Source: Promerops cafer
Lineage: Eukaryota > Chordata > Aves > Passeriformes > Nectariniidae
Reading direction: 5' to 3'
DNA: 64,000 nt
Assembly: GCA_013398275.1 (NCBI GenBank)
Contig: VZSE01015514.1
Coordinates: 1,302,004-1,366,003, forward strand
The translations under genes were made by a program, and so were the position numbers. Numbering within the stretch: position 1 is the first letter of the stretch; every line of letters begins with the position of its first letter. The notes beneath the pieces were generated by a model, which saw only the letters and a program-made list of their open reading frames with translations, was not told the origin of the DNA and ran no database searches. Positions 13,278 through 25,028 of this stretch are shown here, piece by piece.

Positions 13278-13400
13278 CTGCGCAACCTCTTCGAAGTCTT
13301 CATGGCGTTTCTGCAAAGCTCTGGCCCGATGCAGGGATTTTCCCACTCCAGTGTGTTTGCTAAGAAAAGCTTCTCCATGGTTTTCAATCCAATCCAACAC
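13278..13400 (-). CDS. TRIO: TRIO exon 10 (spectrin repeat, duplicate of exon 6 type)
   Basis: 123 bases, 41 codons, phase 0 at both ends, from VLDWIENHGEAFLSKH to KRHEDFEEVAQ. The acceptor is cttctgtaccacag|GTG and the donor is CAG|gtaaaa. It has the same length, phase and DWI...LQ..H..F pattern as exon 6. This block is among the parts most alike between TRIO and KALRN, so the TRIO call rests on the other exons. A compound microsatellite begins about 250 bases downstream of the donor. Confidence 0.97.
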
Positions 13401-16400
13401 CTGTGGTACAGAAGAGAGACACACAGAAAACCTGAGTGGCTGTATTAAATGCTACAACAAAAAGACAATTATTGAAGCAATTGAGAAGCTGTAGAGGCAC
13501 TGCTCAAAAAGAACTGAACTGTTGGATTAAAACACAGTTGCCATTGAAGGACATTAATTACATCTCATTAAACTTTTCTCAAGGCAGTAATTAGCTCAAA
13601 CTAGCAAAATAGTATGATTCAAGATTATATCTGTATTTTGAAGCCTACCAATGCCAACAGACAATGCCATTTCTCCACATTCATCAATTTGACAGTAATC
13701 TGATCCAAGCAGCGAGACCCTTTGTGAGGGTCTCTCTAATCTGTTTACACCTTCAGCAGACATTTTTCTGCAAGGTAACACTAATGAAGCTTGCATATTG
13801 CTGGAGAATAACAGAGTGAAGTTCTACTTTATATGAGGACTCACTTCGCCTTCTACATATTATTCAGTCAAGAAGTAAGATTCAATAGTAACTAACTTCA
13901 ATTAACACAAGAAAATTAGTTGAAATCATTATGAGATAAATGTCTGCTTCAGAGCATATGAAAGAATATGCTCCAGTTCTTAAGAAGCATCTATCCCCTC
14001 CAAACATCAGATATAATTGTTTATTGTAAATTTTATAGCTGAAAAAGTGGTGAACAAAAGACATTTTAAGGACCTTAATGCTTCTACCACAATGACTGGG
14101 CTGACAGCTTTATAAATAGTAAAAAATGTACATGTAATTAGTTCCTGTCAGTTAACACAAAAGATTCCTGCACACATACCAAATTTCTGATGAGTGAATG
14201 AACAAAAACATCTAACCTCTCTTCAAACTAATACTTCCTAGCCATAACTTAATCCATTAGTTAAGTATGCATGTGGTATTCAATTTTTTGGAAGATACTC
14301 AAAAGGTTCAAGAATGACATTCAGAATTCAAAACAACAGCACATAAGCAATTTTCTTAAGTCAGCTAACCATATCTACACAGCACTTATGTAGTGGTGCA
14401 GAATACCTTCCCTAACATTCACCCCCAGCATTCTGTTTTCTTTAAAATATGAATATTTTAGTTGGTTTGTAAAATAACTTTCAAAAGCCTGTACTGTGCC
14501 TCTTCTTATCTCCCAGTGTCCTTCACTCTGATTCCTAAAGTTGGGTGAAGTTTTGTCCCCAGTTTTCTTTTACTGAAAGTGTAACAGTATAACTAAGGAG
14601 AAAGACTTTTCTTCCACATGGATTTGAAAACCATTCCTGCAACACCACTCATGACCACATTCAATACATATGTAATCCCACACACTATTCCCATGAAAAA
14701 CATCCATGCTTTCTTTAGCAGAAGAATGAAAACATGGTTTTCTCATTTATCTTGACCATGCAAATATTTTTCCAAGCAAATATTTTTGCAAGCTCTCTCC
14801 TACTGGACATCTTCAAAACAACAAACAATTCCCTAATACTACAAAATACAGCCACTTCAAATCACCAACACTTCATCAAGTCTCCATACTTAACTTTTGC
14901 AGTATTTGTTTTCCTAGTAAGTATTGCCAAAATAATATTATTGTGTTTTAGGTCAATGCAAGTTTTCATTTTCTTCTTTCAAGGTAAAGTATTGATCAGA
15001 AAAAGGAGAGTGAGGATCTAAACATGGCCTCAGTTATTATTACCACTACTTTTGACTAGTTTCAGGAGACTACTTTTCCCATTATAAAAAGAGCTGAAAA
15101 GAGATGTGTTTGTATGAAATAATTAGACTGGACTCTGGAGACTACTAAAGTTACAAGCTAACAAATGAAATCAACAGCAAAATCAGTCCCAGAAAGCATG
15201 GGATGAAAAGCAGAAAGCAGCCCAGCGAGAATGATTTTTGCTCCAAATAATGCTGAATAGCTTCTCAAGGGAAGAAATTGTGATAGAAATCCAGTACACA
15301 GATCATGACATAAACCACTTGTGGCAGTTTTGCAGACCAAACTGAAACTGCCACACCACTCAAGAAGAGGAACACTACTGCCTCTAAGTGAAATCAGTAT
15401 GAATACACATCTCATTAGCGTTCAGCCTTCATACCTTGATTCTTAAAAAACTGAGGAAGCACTCTTGGGAATTTTACAGCATGCAGAGGCAGAGTCAAGT
15501 TAGGTTCTTCCCATCAGTAAGTGCTTTGCATACCACTTCAATCAAAGGACAATACCATTAGTTCGCACTGATGTGAGCCTTTTAGCAACTTACACATTTT
15601 CCTCCTCTTCCTGGGAGAAGTAAGAGTTACAGAAATCATCATACTGAGCCACTAAGGACTTTCCTACCAAAACTGAAAGCAAATCGAATTCAGTCTGGTA
15701 CTTAAGTAATACATAGGAGTCTAAGAGACTCAACACTTTTCAGTGAAAGTGTGAATAGTATCATCCTCCACTGCAGCAAGTTGCTTTAATGATGCAATTA
15801 AGTTCTACTGCATTCTCAGCAAAACCATCCTTATGCCCAACACAGGATCTAGAACAATGCTTACTTTTCTAGCTTCCAAAAGAATATACAACAGAAGAAA
15901 CTACTATGAAAAGACAACTTCATTTTAACAAAATCATTGCTCATGGCTGTAAAATACGTGGTATATGCTGCTTGTATAATTAAACCTGATCTTTTGCAGG
16001 TTCAGCGTGATCATTTTCACCAGTATTTCCCACATTATTATCCATTCCTCACCCCCCACCCCTTTATATCTACTTTGCATACGTTCACTTTTCTGATCTC
16101 CACTTACTTGCTGCTGACATAGCATTCAGAAGGGGAAGATGGAAATATCTGCATTTCTGATCTTCAGATAGTTAAAATGTGGAAATACTCTCTCCAAACA
16201 AGTACCATTTTACACTGGAACCGCCTTCAAAAGCCACATGGGAACCACACAGTGAAATCATGTTGATGCTAGCAAAGAGCAAGCATTCATGGCCCGCCCT
16301 TCATTAGTCAAGGCTGAAACTAGTGACCCTAACCTGTCTTGAGGCAGGCAGATCAAGCAAGAAGCAACACATTTATCCAAAATGGACAGAGAAGACACCC

Positions 16401-16410
16401 ACTATGATCA

Positions 16411-16530
16411 AATAAGTGGTTTTTTGGGGAAAAAACACCCAAGCCAAACCAAATCAGAACACCACCCCCAAACAACAAACAGCAACAACAAAAACAACTA
16501 ATCCCTCTCCGCCCCCCCCCCAAATAACCT
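16411..16530 (+). repeat. A/C-rich low-complexity tract with C10 run
   Basis: Mostly A and C on the plus strand, with CAACAAC-type units and ten consecutive C at 16512-16521. This is low-complexity sequence without coding features. Confidence 0.7.
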
Positions 16531-19175
16531 CAAAACACCTCCTACCAGCATATTTTACTAATTTTTGCCTTGCAAGCTATCAGGAGAGTTTTTCAGGCTC
16601 CAAAACTCTGATCATACAAGTGTCAGCAGTGTCACTCAAACCAGAAACATTATCTTTATGCTCAATTTTGACTTTTCATGGCCTGGAAGAGCAGAAGTCC
16701 ATGCTGCTGTTCCAAGTCTGATGTATTGCTTCATATCAGAATCAGTCAGCTCCTTTCCTTAGGTGAAAGACTGACTATTACCTACTTGGTAAGCTTATTA
16801 ACTCTTAAACATAAAGTCATACTTTCACTAGCATGTAGAAGGGCTACACAGATAATTGAGTGCCTGTGGCCAGACTTTTTTTTTTAAAAGTAAAATAAAA
16901 CCCTTTTTTTTAGATGTTAATATACAAACTAACCAGGAATTAGATATCCCAGCATGTTTCTGCTACCTAAAGTCAAACTCAGAATTCCATTCTGTTTAAG
17001 ACTGTCATATGTTTTCACATTTCAAATTTCAGATTTTCTATAATTCACTTATCTACTATTTTCATTACTTCATGCGCTACTTTCCTTACTACTAGCTTCA
17101 AAACATCAGCAGATGATTCTTTTTGAACTCAGATATCACCACAATGTTTTTGTTGATTTGAAAAGCTCCACTAGAAACAGCTTCCCAGTATATAAGAACA
17201 TGCAAGCTGGAAGAAAAAACCCAATGAGCTTTCTAATGTGGAAGTAACACAAAGTGAAGTACCAGCTCAACACGGCCAATTCCCTCCTCCAACTCAGCTC
17301 TGTCACTCACTTAACGCTTCCATGAACTGAGTTATTTCATTAATCCAGCAGAGGGAGGAGAAGGAAATCACAGACTCATGCTAAAGGACAGTTATAGATT
17401 CACTCACAATGCTCTTGGTTGCTTGACACTATGTGCAAACTAACTATAAACAGTGGAAGAGAGCCACACTTAGCTTATTCTGAAAAAAAAACAAAAAAAA
17501 ACACCACCACATTTAACTTTACTGACAATAATTAAAGGATGTTTTCATGCTAGCTCCTCAATCAATCTTAATTGAAATTTTTAACATTTGAACAAAGAGA
17601 GAATGTGCAAACAAAAACTAAAGTATTTTAGAAAGGAAGTTGCTCTGGAGCTCTACATAAACCATTCCAGAACTGTCTTGGATCTAAATTTAACTAATAC
17701 CTCAAACCAGTGTAATTTCATGCATTGAATGGTGTTAATGATTATTCAAATGAAAACCTAACATTTCTCAGATAAATTAGGATGATCTGATAAAGTTGTT
17801 TTGCTTTTGTTTTGCAAGAAAAAAGAACCTTTTTATTCGAGATCACTTTTTTCCCCCAGATAAATTTTCAAAGCTGAGGGAGCTATAATCTCTAAGACAT
17901 CTGCTGTAGCTATTAGATTAATCTATCTGGTATGGATGTTGAATGGTCATTGTCCTACAGATTGACCTGCACTGAAATACTAGTATGAAAAGTTATATTA
18001 TGAAAGGTAACAGTGACCAAAATTCACACTGCGATTCATAATGCAGTGCCAAAAATACCCAATATCTGTAAAGTTAAGTTAAAGCAACATAAGGAGCTAT
18101 ACTTCCACATGCAACATTTCAGTAATTAACATTTATTACAGAGATAAACAATGGACAACTCAATCTCTGACAGTGGATTACTGGATGCTAAGGGAAGGGC
18201 TTAGGAAGGCAGCGAGCAAGGGCTGCACCTGTGTACAGATCTAGCTTGAAATTTCATGTGGTTGATAAAGATGTGCGTTGGCACAAAAGGCTGCAGCTTC
18301 AAACCATCAAGAGGATTTCCTACTACCTTAACTCAATGTCTGTCTTGCAAAGCATATAAAGAAACCACAGGCACAAAAACAGGATGAGAGAAATTTCTCC
18401 AAACAGCAGGTAAGGCAAGTACTGAATAATAAGTCAATATGGACCAGCATTCTCAAGGCAACTGGTTCATACTGAAAACTTCTGGTGTACTCATAATCCA
18501 CATTCATGATCTGGATAGCACATTCCTGATACTGGAAGTCATAAAAATAAGTAAAGCTGTCACTTAGTTGTTTTCAAATCTGTGACTATTTCATCTTAAA
18601 TGCAGCAGTTCCAAAAGGCTGAGGAGTCTAATACAGACAAGGAAAATCCAGCATCTTGCTGAAGAACCTGGTGGTGGCTGCACAATGACTTGAGTCTAAT
18701 GATGGCTTATTTGCCAACTTCAAAGAACAAAGCAGTCAGAGAGCGAACTCCTCTACACCGAGAGCCACGATTTAGGACGGAGCAGAAAATGAAAATTTCC
18801 TACAAGCATTTTATGACTCCCAAGGTAATAAAGGCAAAGAGTAGGAGCAGTACAGTAAGAGTCTCTGCAGCATTTAATGAACACCTTCCCCTGGGAAATA
18901 AACTGCCTAAAGCCTGGCCTACAGGCCCGAAACTTGAATTATGCACCTGGCAAATTACCTCAGGAGATCCCTTGGCCTAGATTGCCTAAGTAGGTCCTAC
19001 TTGAACTGAATTCAAACTAGAGGAGAAAGTTCCACCATCCAATCCGTACTTGTTGGCACCAGACTACTGAGAGGACCTATATTTTTCCCTGAGAATCAAA
19101 CTAATGTGTTAGTTTCTGAAGATTCCGTAAGAAGCCTTTTCAATTTAAGAGGTGACTCAGTTGAGAGCTGTGCCT

Positions 19176-19262
19176 CATCACAGAATCACAGCATATTCTG
19201 TCTGAGGTGGCCCTTCACTGACCACTCATGCAAGCACCAGCACTCGACCCTCCTTACTAGCC
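19176..19262 (-). mobile_element. Possible CR1 3'-end scrap
   Basis: ATCACAGAATCACAGCATATTCTG followed by TGAGGTGGCCC resembles the reverse complement of the CR1 3' end (tail octamers, then the conserved block). Only a short stretch matches, so the call is tentative. Confidence 0.45.
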
Positions 19263-20564
19263 ACTACTTATGTTGTAATCTTCATGGAGAGCCTCAAGGA
19301 TTTATACAATGGCATAACGAATGGAGTCTTCAGTTCCCTGTGCCCTTGCTGACCATTCATAACATTCCCTCTGCTTTCTTTTACTTTTTTGTCAGCTAAT
19401 ATTTTTCAGGCCTTTCTACATCCTTTGTCACAGCTCAGCATTGACAATCAGCAGCCTGTCTTCCAATGTATGCTTCTTTTTAGATAAAAAATTAAGTAAT
19501 AAAGTTTTGAAGATTTCACATAATTTACTGCTTAAGTATTTAAGTTATTTTCTTTAATTACATGACGAGATAGTCACCAGATGTCGAAGACAGTTCAGTT
19601 ATTAAGACTGCTCAGTCACCGCACCATCTGCCTAAATTGCCTTTTTCAACTACTGTACATGATGAAAATCAGTTATTTCACTCCCAACTGCTCACATTCA
19701 GTATCTTCTTGAAACAGAAAAGTACAAGAAATATAGCTTAAAGTGCAACTAATTCTGATGAAAAAAGATTAGTTTAACCAGAACTATGGCTATCTATCTA
19801 AAAACCCCATTCAGAAGTTGCGGTTTGTGAACACTTTTACACTGGAATGAAAGAATATGATCAGCAAATACTGGCCATCTTTACTTTTTTATGAAGATGA
19901 GCTCTTAAAGGATAAATTACTAATGTCTCTGTTAATTGCTGTCCAAAGCCAACATTTTATGCTTATTAAAAATCCATCAACCAAGGAATTTTATGTTGTT
20001 TTACTTTAAAAAGGCAAAGCTATGTCAGAGATACTAATGCCTGTATGTAACTACTAACTTTAACGGATGTTGTCATAATAATAAAAAAATAGTAGCTAAT
20101 AACAATCCAAGAACAGTGTTATTATCAGAAAGTAATCTCATCTGTAATTTTTATAATTCCTTATTATACTGCTCTCAGGTTTTAAGGAAACACTATTAAG
20201 TCAAGTATCACTGAGGATTTAAAACCAAAGATTTTACAGACTAACACCATTAATTTTTTTGTATGTTAAAACAAGAAGTCTTTTTGACACTACAGGTCCA
20301 GAATTTTACCTAGAATGTGAATGTCAGCTTCCAGCACAAACTCAGAATAGCTGTCTATACTAAAAACCTCTTTTTTATTATATATGACTTAAAGTAAATA
20401 AATTAAAATCAGAAAAAAATGAAGTAGAACTAACTTTCAAATATAATTGTTATCCATAATAGCCAAGTTCTGATAATACACAGAACGTGGTATCATTCAG
20501 TCAATCCCATGTAACTATTCAGTTGTTGTACAAAAGATCATGGGTTCTAGCAGTCAAAACTCAC

Positions 20565-20626
20565 CTGTCAGTGCGATCAGGCTGACAGAATACAAAGGCA
20601 TTTAGACAAAGTGAAATAAAACCTAC
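20565..20626 (-). other. TRIO: Potential 62-base extension of TRIO exon 9
   Basis: Beyond the exon 9 donor (CAG|gtaggt) the frame stays open for 20 codons and 2 bases up to CTGACAG|gtgagt, a near-perfect donor. Its use would add 62 bases and shift the frame. Joined to exon 10, the shifted frame meets TAG about 33 bases into exon 11. This is inferred from sequence only. Confidence 0.35.
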
Positions 20627-20857
20627 CTGTTGAACATCCTGTTGAAAAACGCAGAGCTGAAGCCGCTGGTGCAAGCGGACCTTTCGATGCTGCCAGATAT
20701 TTTCCAGTTGGCGCTGGTGATGCAATACTTCATGGATGACATCCAGGACATGACGAACTGCTTTTGAGTAGTTGGCAGACGCGGTGAGGGAATCAGAACT
20801 CCCAGGAGTCAGAGGTCTCTGAAGTTTATCAAGGAGTGACTTCCCATCTTGGCTCAC
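20627..20857 (-). CDS. TRIO: TRIO exon 9 (spectrin repeats)
   Basis: 231 bases, 77 codons, phase 0 at both ends, from VSQDGKSLLDKLQRPLTPGS to LQLCVFQQDVQQ. The acceptor is tggtggtcag|GTGAGC, so the first six exon bases themselves look like a donor. The donor is CAG|gtaggt, and a better donor (CAG|gtgagt) lies 62 bases downstream. The short PLTPGSSDSLTAS linker is Ser/Thr/Pro-rich and probably a flexible joint between repeats. The following helix (HHVL-type VIHEVLHHQRQLENIWQH) ends like exon 5. Removing this exon would keep the reading frame. Confidence 0.97.
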
Positions 20858-23800
20858 CTGACCACCAAAAAGGATGAAGAATTACATGTGTTGCCAAAAG
20901 CTTGTTGGGCTACTACTTTGTACCCCACCCCTTCTCCCAGTTCTAAATGTCTTCAAGAAGTAAGGGAGCAATGATGGAGACTCATTTTATTGCAGGAATG
21001 ATTACCTACATGCAGCTGTTATAGTAAAGAAAAAAAAAATTATATTCTCTATCTATTTAAAATAATTTTAACAAATAGCACTCTTCTAAATAACAGCCTG
21101 TCTTTCCATTTTTTCATTACTTTAGGAATGACTTTCCTTCAAAGTGTTGAGATTTTTTGTTTGGTTTGAGTTTTTTGTTGTTGTTGTGGGGTTTTTTTAA
21201 AAAACTAGTCAAATCTAACTTTGAATGAATATTCTTCAACTCTTTTCCTAGTAAACAAAACACCTAAAATTAAGCATTTGTCCAGAATTATCCTTCTAAA
21301 ACAATCTCTCTCTTCGTATGCTGTAAAAGTGAACAGAGAGATTACTTTCTGTAGGTTAATATTAATTTGACAAATACATTTAAACCAACAGATATAAAAC
21401 TTAGTACGTGATTCAATTTGACACGATTTACAACTTCTAAATTATTACTGTTACTGGTAAGACAAGGGAAAACTGCTGTTATGGCAAACTTAATTCTGAT
21501 TAAATTACTTAAACCCTTTCCACGTAGCACAGAAAGATACTATTTTCCAAAATGTGTTTAACTACTGATACGGACAGGAAACATTTGTCATTTCCAACTG
21601 TTGTCTTCTCTGATTTAAATCACAACAGTAATACTCAGATTTACCTTGCATGCTAATTAAAAAGCAATAATCCTCTCTTATCTGGTCACTATCAACATTT
21701 AGTGTTAAAAGCACATTTCATTGGTGTTTACTCTGTCACTTTTAGCATGAAGCTCAGAGAACTGTTACAATTCAGTATCATTCAGGTACCTGTAAAGAAC
21801 TTTTCTAACAGCTCATCTATCAGGCAGGAGCAAAAATCATCTGAAACCACAAGACTCGAGTATAAACAATAGCCTGAATCCATCATATCAACACAATGTC
21901 AGAAACAGCAAATTTGCCAAGGCCTTCCCCCAGTGTCTATTTTTCAGCAACTTTTTAAGTCTAGGCACATTTTAAATTTGTTATTCAGTAGTCAAACAGA
22001 CCCAAATGAAAATTCTTTTCTAATCATTAGGTTACAAAGGAGTTTATTTCTCAGTTCCAGTTCAAGCTCTTTCATTTCAGCAGTGAGTAGCAACACAGAG
22101 AATGATGCTCACTTCTGAAAGTGGCACCAGTAAGTCAAGTCAGCAGAAAAAAATGCATAGTCCATAGCATAGTTACAATGATATCTTTTTTCTTTTCTGT
22201 ATCCAAAAGAATTATCTAGTAAGTCCTTCAAATATTTCAAGATAATGGACTTCAATTAGCCATTCAGAGTCCATAAAATCTAGGCGAAAAAAAGTAATTG
22301 TGACAGTCCCTTGATCCAATTAGTTTATTAGCTTTATAAACAAATGACTGTGCACAGATTTTCTTTTGGAGTTAATACACTAAAATTTTCTTCCTTCCTA
22401 GTGCATGACTGCATTGTTAATTCAGTGAGATGTATAACTTTATATATATAAACTTCATTTAAGGCACATCTGTCAGATTTTCAGGTATACCAGTTGTCTC
22501 ATCTTGTAAGCTAGTAAGTTGCTTTACCAGTAACCTACAGTAATTACCCTCAGTAAAATCAGACTGTCTAGTCTTAAAAGCATTTACTTTCTTAAAATTA
22601 CTGTCTTCTACTTTGCAATCAAGTTGTGTTGTCAAGACATTGCAGTCTGAAATGAATGACAGTGTTGTGATTCCCATGGCGTTGCTCTCTCTCTTCCCCC
22701 ACTGTTCATTCATCACAAAATGAAAGGAGCTCCATACTGTAATAGAAATGAAGTCATACATCTAATAATGATAAGAAAAAGTGCTGTAATATCCTGACAC
22801 AGAAAGACGCCTCCATCAATCTTCAAAAAGGAATGCACGTTTGAAAAATGCAAAATCAAACCACCTGCCCAGAGGAGGAACACAACTTGTACATACGCAT
22901 ACAGTTATTATTTCTGCGCCAATTCTGGTTGCTAAAGACAGAGCAGGTTTTTTACCAAATGGGGGAAAATAATAACCAGAAATCAGAAGAAAGGCATTTA
23001 GTGCTCTTTTTTTTTCCTTTGAGCAGTACCAGTGAAGATTTTGTAAAAATATCTAGCTATCCCAAAGCCAAAAGCTACAGCTTTGAAATCCTAAATAAAT
23101 TTTCAAGGTATGTCCCAAAGCAATCCTGTAATCTACCAGTCTAATTTATTTTCTTTATGCATCACCAACGAGCAAACATTATTTAACATGCTAATCCACA
23201 GTACTTATTTACACTTAACAGCAGACTCATCCAATCACATCCCTGACAAATAGAAAGAACCCACACAAAACCAACTCAAACCAAACAGAACCAAGTAGAA
23301 AAAATGCCACTAGTTGAACCTCAGCCCTTTAATCACTATTCTAGAGAAATCTAGCCTTCCTCCTCCTTGCTGCACTCTCATGAAGCATGCATCCCAGACA
23401 GCCTCTCCATATAAATGTTACAGACATGCTAGGTCTCTGTCCCTCCCAGTGATGTAAGTTTATAATGAAGACAAGAAACCTTACTACAAAACATGCTTTC
23501 AAGAATAAGTTAAAAGAGTTACGTGTAAGTAAAATTGCAAGTGTGTGACAGTATGTCATTAGATCAGTTGACATAGCAGCATGGCACAGAGCAAGAATAT
23601 GGATATCAATGTTTATTTTACACAGCAGAAAAAGAATTCGTGAACCCTGGACATCTGACTCATGGTCACAAAGTTTATGCAGGCCCTAAGATGGCAGGTA
23701 TTCAAAAAACCCAGTTTTGGTATACTAACAATAGGATGGATCATCAGCACTAATCTTACCCTCCCTTACTGCTAAATGAAATGTGACCAGACTTATGATT

Positions 23801-24896
23801 CAGCTTCCTATAATAAAGCTGGTTCATCAGAAAGTAGTTTTGACTTTAATGTAATGTATAAATCAAAACCATTAATTCAAACACACATGACCTCCTTTTA
23901 AAGACAGGTGCAAGCTGTGGCCTAAGCTATCCTGTGTCCACTGATCATTTTTACATAGGTTTAACCAAATACAGAATTTCTGAGTACAAAAGCTACTGAA
24001 TTTAATCCAGAAAAACATCAGTCCAACGGAATAGTACAAACAATTTTACCCAACAAGGACAAAAACCCTGACAGAAGAAGGAAAGGCAAGTAAAGCAGGA
24101 AATGCAGAAAATACCTGTTAACTAATAATAGTGAATACCGATTTGATTTCAGCTAAGGAAAGCACACCAGAAAACTCAAAATTTGAAAGAAAAAAAAAAG
24201 ATAGTTAAGTCATCATTTTCTAGACCATAAGCATTTTATTTTAAGTTGTAAATATAACTACTATTTCTAGTAGTACTAGTACTATATCTAGTGACAAATA
24301 TTATGATTCCAGTGTGTGCTGAGTCCAAGACTAGAGCACCAGCATAGGATATGCTAATCTTGCAAATGCTGACTACGTAGGCCTCCTCACTCATTTAAGT
24401 GTCTTTGAGGTTGATGAAACTAAGTGCATTACTTTCTGGCTTCTCAAGTGACATCATTTGATAGTTAAGCCTTTTTTGTGAGGCAATTTCAGAGATGGAT
24501 TTTCAAAACACACTCAGAGAAATCCATGCCAATAGAGTATCTTCCCAAAGAATGCCCAGCTAACTTCCCTTCAAGTAAATGTCTAAACAATAGTATCACA
24601 CTGCTATTAAAAGGTAGTAACATGCAAATACAAATTAAAACATACTTAGTACTTTAGTGCTCCAAGGGCTGTTTGTACCACACATGGTTAAATCTCACCT
24701 TTTAATTTCTTTCAGAAGGTTACAGGGAAGACTTTACACTTCACTTTTGAACAGTAGCAAAATCCAGTACATAAAATTTAAAAAGAAGTTCAGCACTTGA
24801 GTTTCCAACTAACTCCCAATGCAACAAGTGATACTGATTCATGATCCAAACTTAACATGACAAAATTTTATCTAAGAAAACAAACAAGATACTGAC
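20858..24896 (-). other. TRIO: TRIO intron 8
   Basis: 4,039 bases. It contains a T/G-rich run near 21155-21200 and an A/C-rich run near 23260-23300. A small palindromic cluster of CTAGTA/TACTAG units lies near 24265-24295. Nothing else is recognisable. Confidence 0.85.
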
Positions 24897-25028
24897 CTCA
24901 GAGTAAGCCAAAGTAATGTGTTCATATATCCCTTGATGATGATGGATAGCATCTTCTAAATCTTGCAGTTCTGAGGGAAGCTCCACCTCACCACAGGCTT
25001 TACACCATGAGTCCACATTGCTCATGTA
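24897..25028 (-). CDS. TRIO: TRIO exon 8 (spectrin repeat)
   Basis: 132 bases, 44 codons, phase 0 at both ends, from YMSNVDSWCKACGEVELP to YEHITLAYSE. The acceptor is tttctttgttgcag|TAC. The donor is GAG|gtcagt, with a non-purine at +3. It contains the conserved SELQDLEDAIHHHQGIYEHI helix of the rod. Its repeat partner, the exon after exon 11, would lie left of position 1 and is not in the window. Confidence 0.97.

Larger units (their letters stand above)
13401..20626 (-). other. TRIO: TRIO intron 9
   Basis: 7,226 bases of AT-rich intron. Content: an A/C-rich tract with a C10 run (16512-16521), an A-rich run near 17480-17505, a possible CR1 scrap at 19176-19262, and a strong alternative donor at 20565/20564 next to exon 9. 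No other gene was recognised on either strand. Confidence 0.85.
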
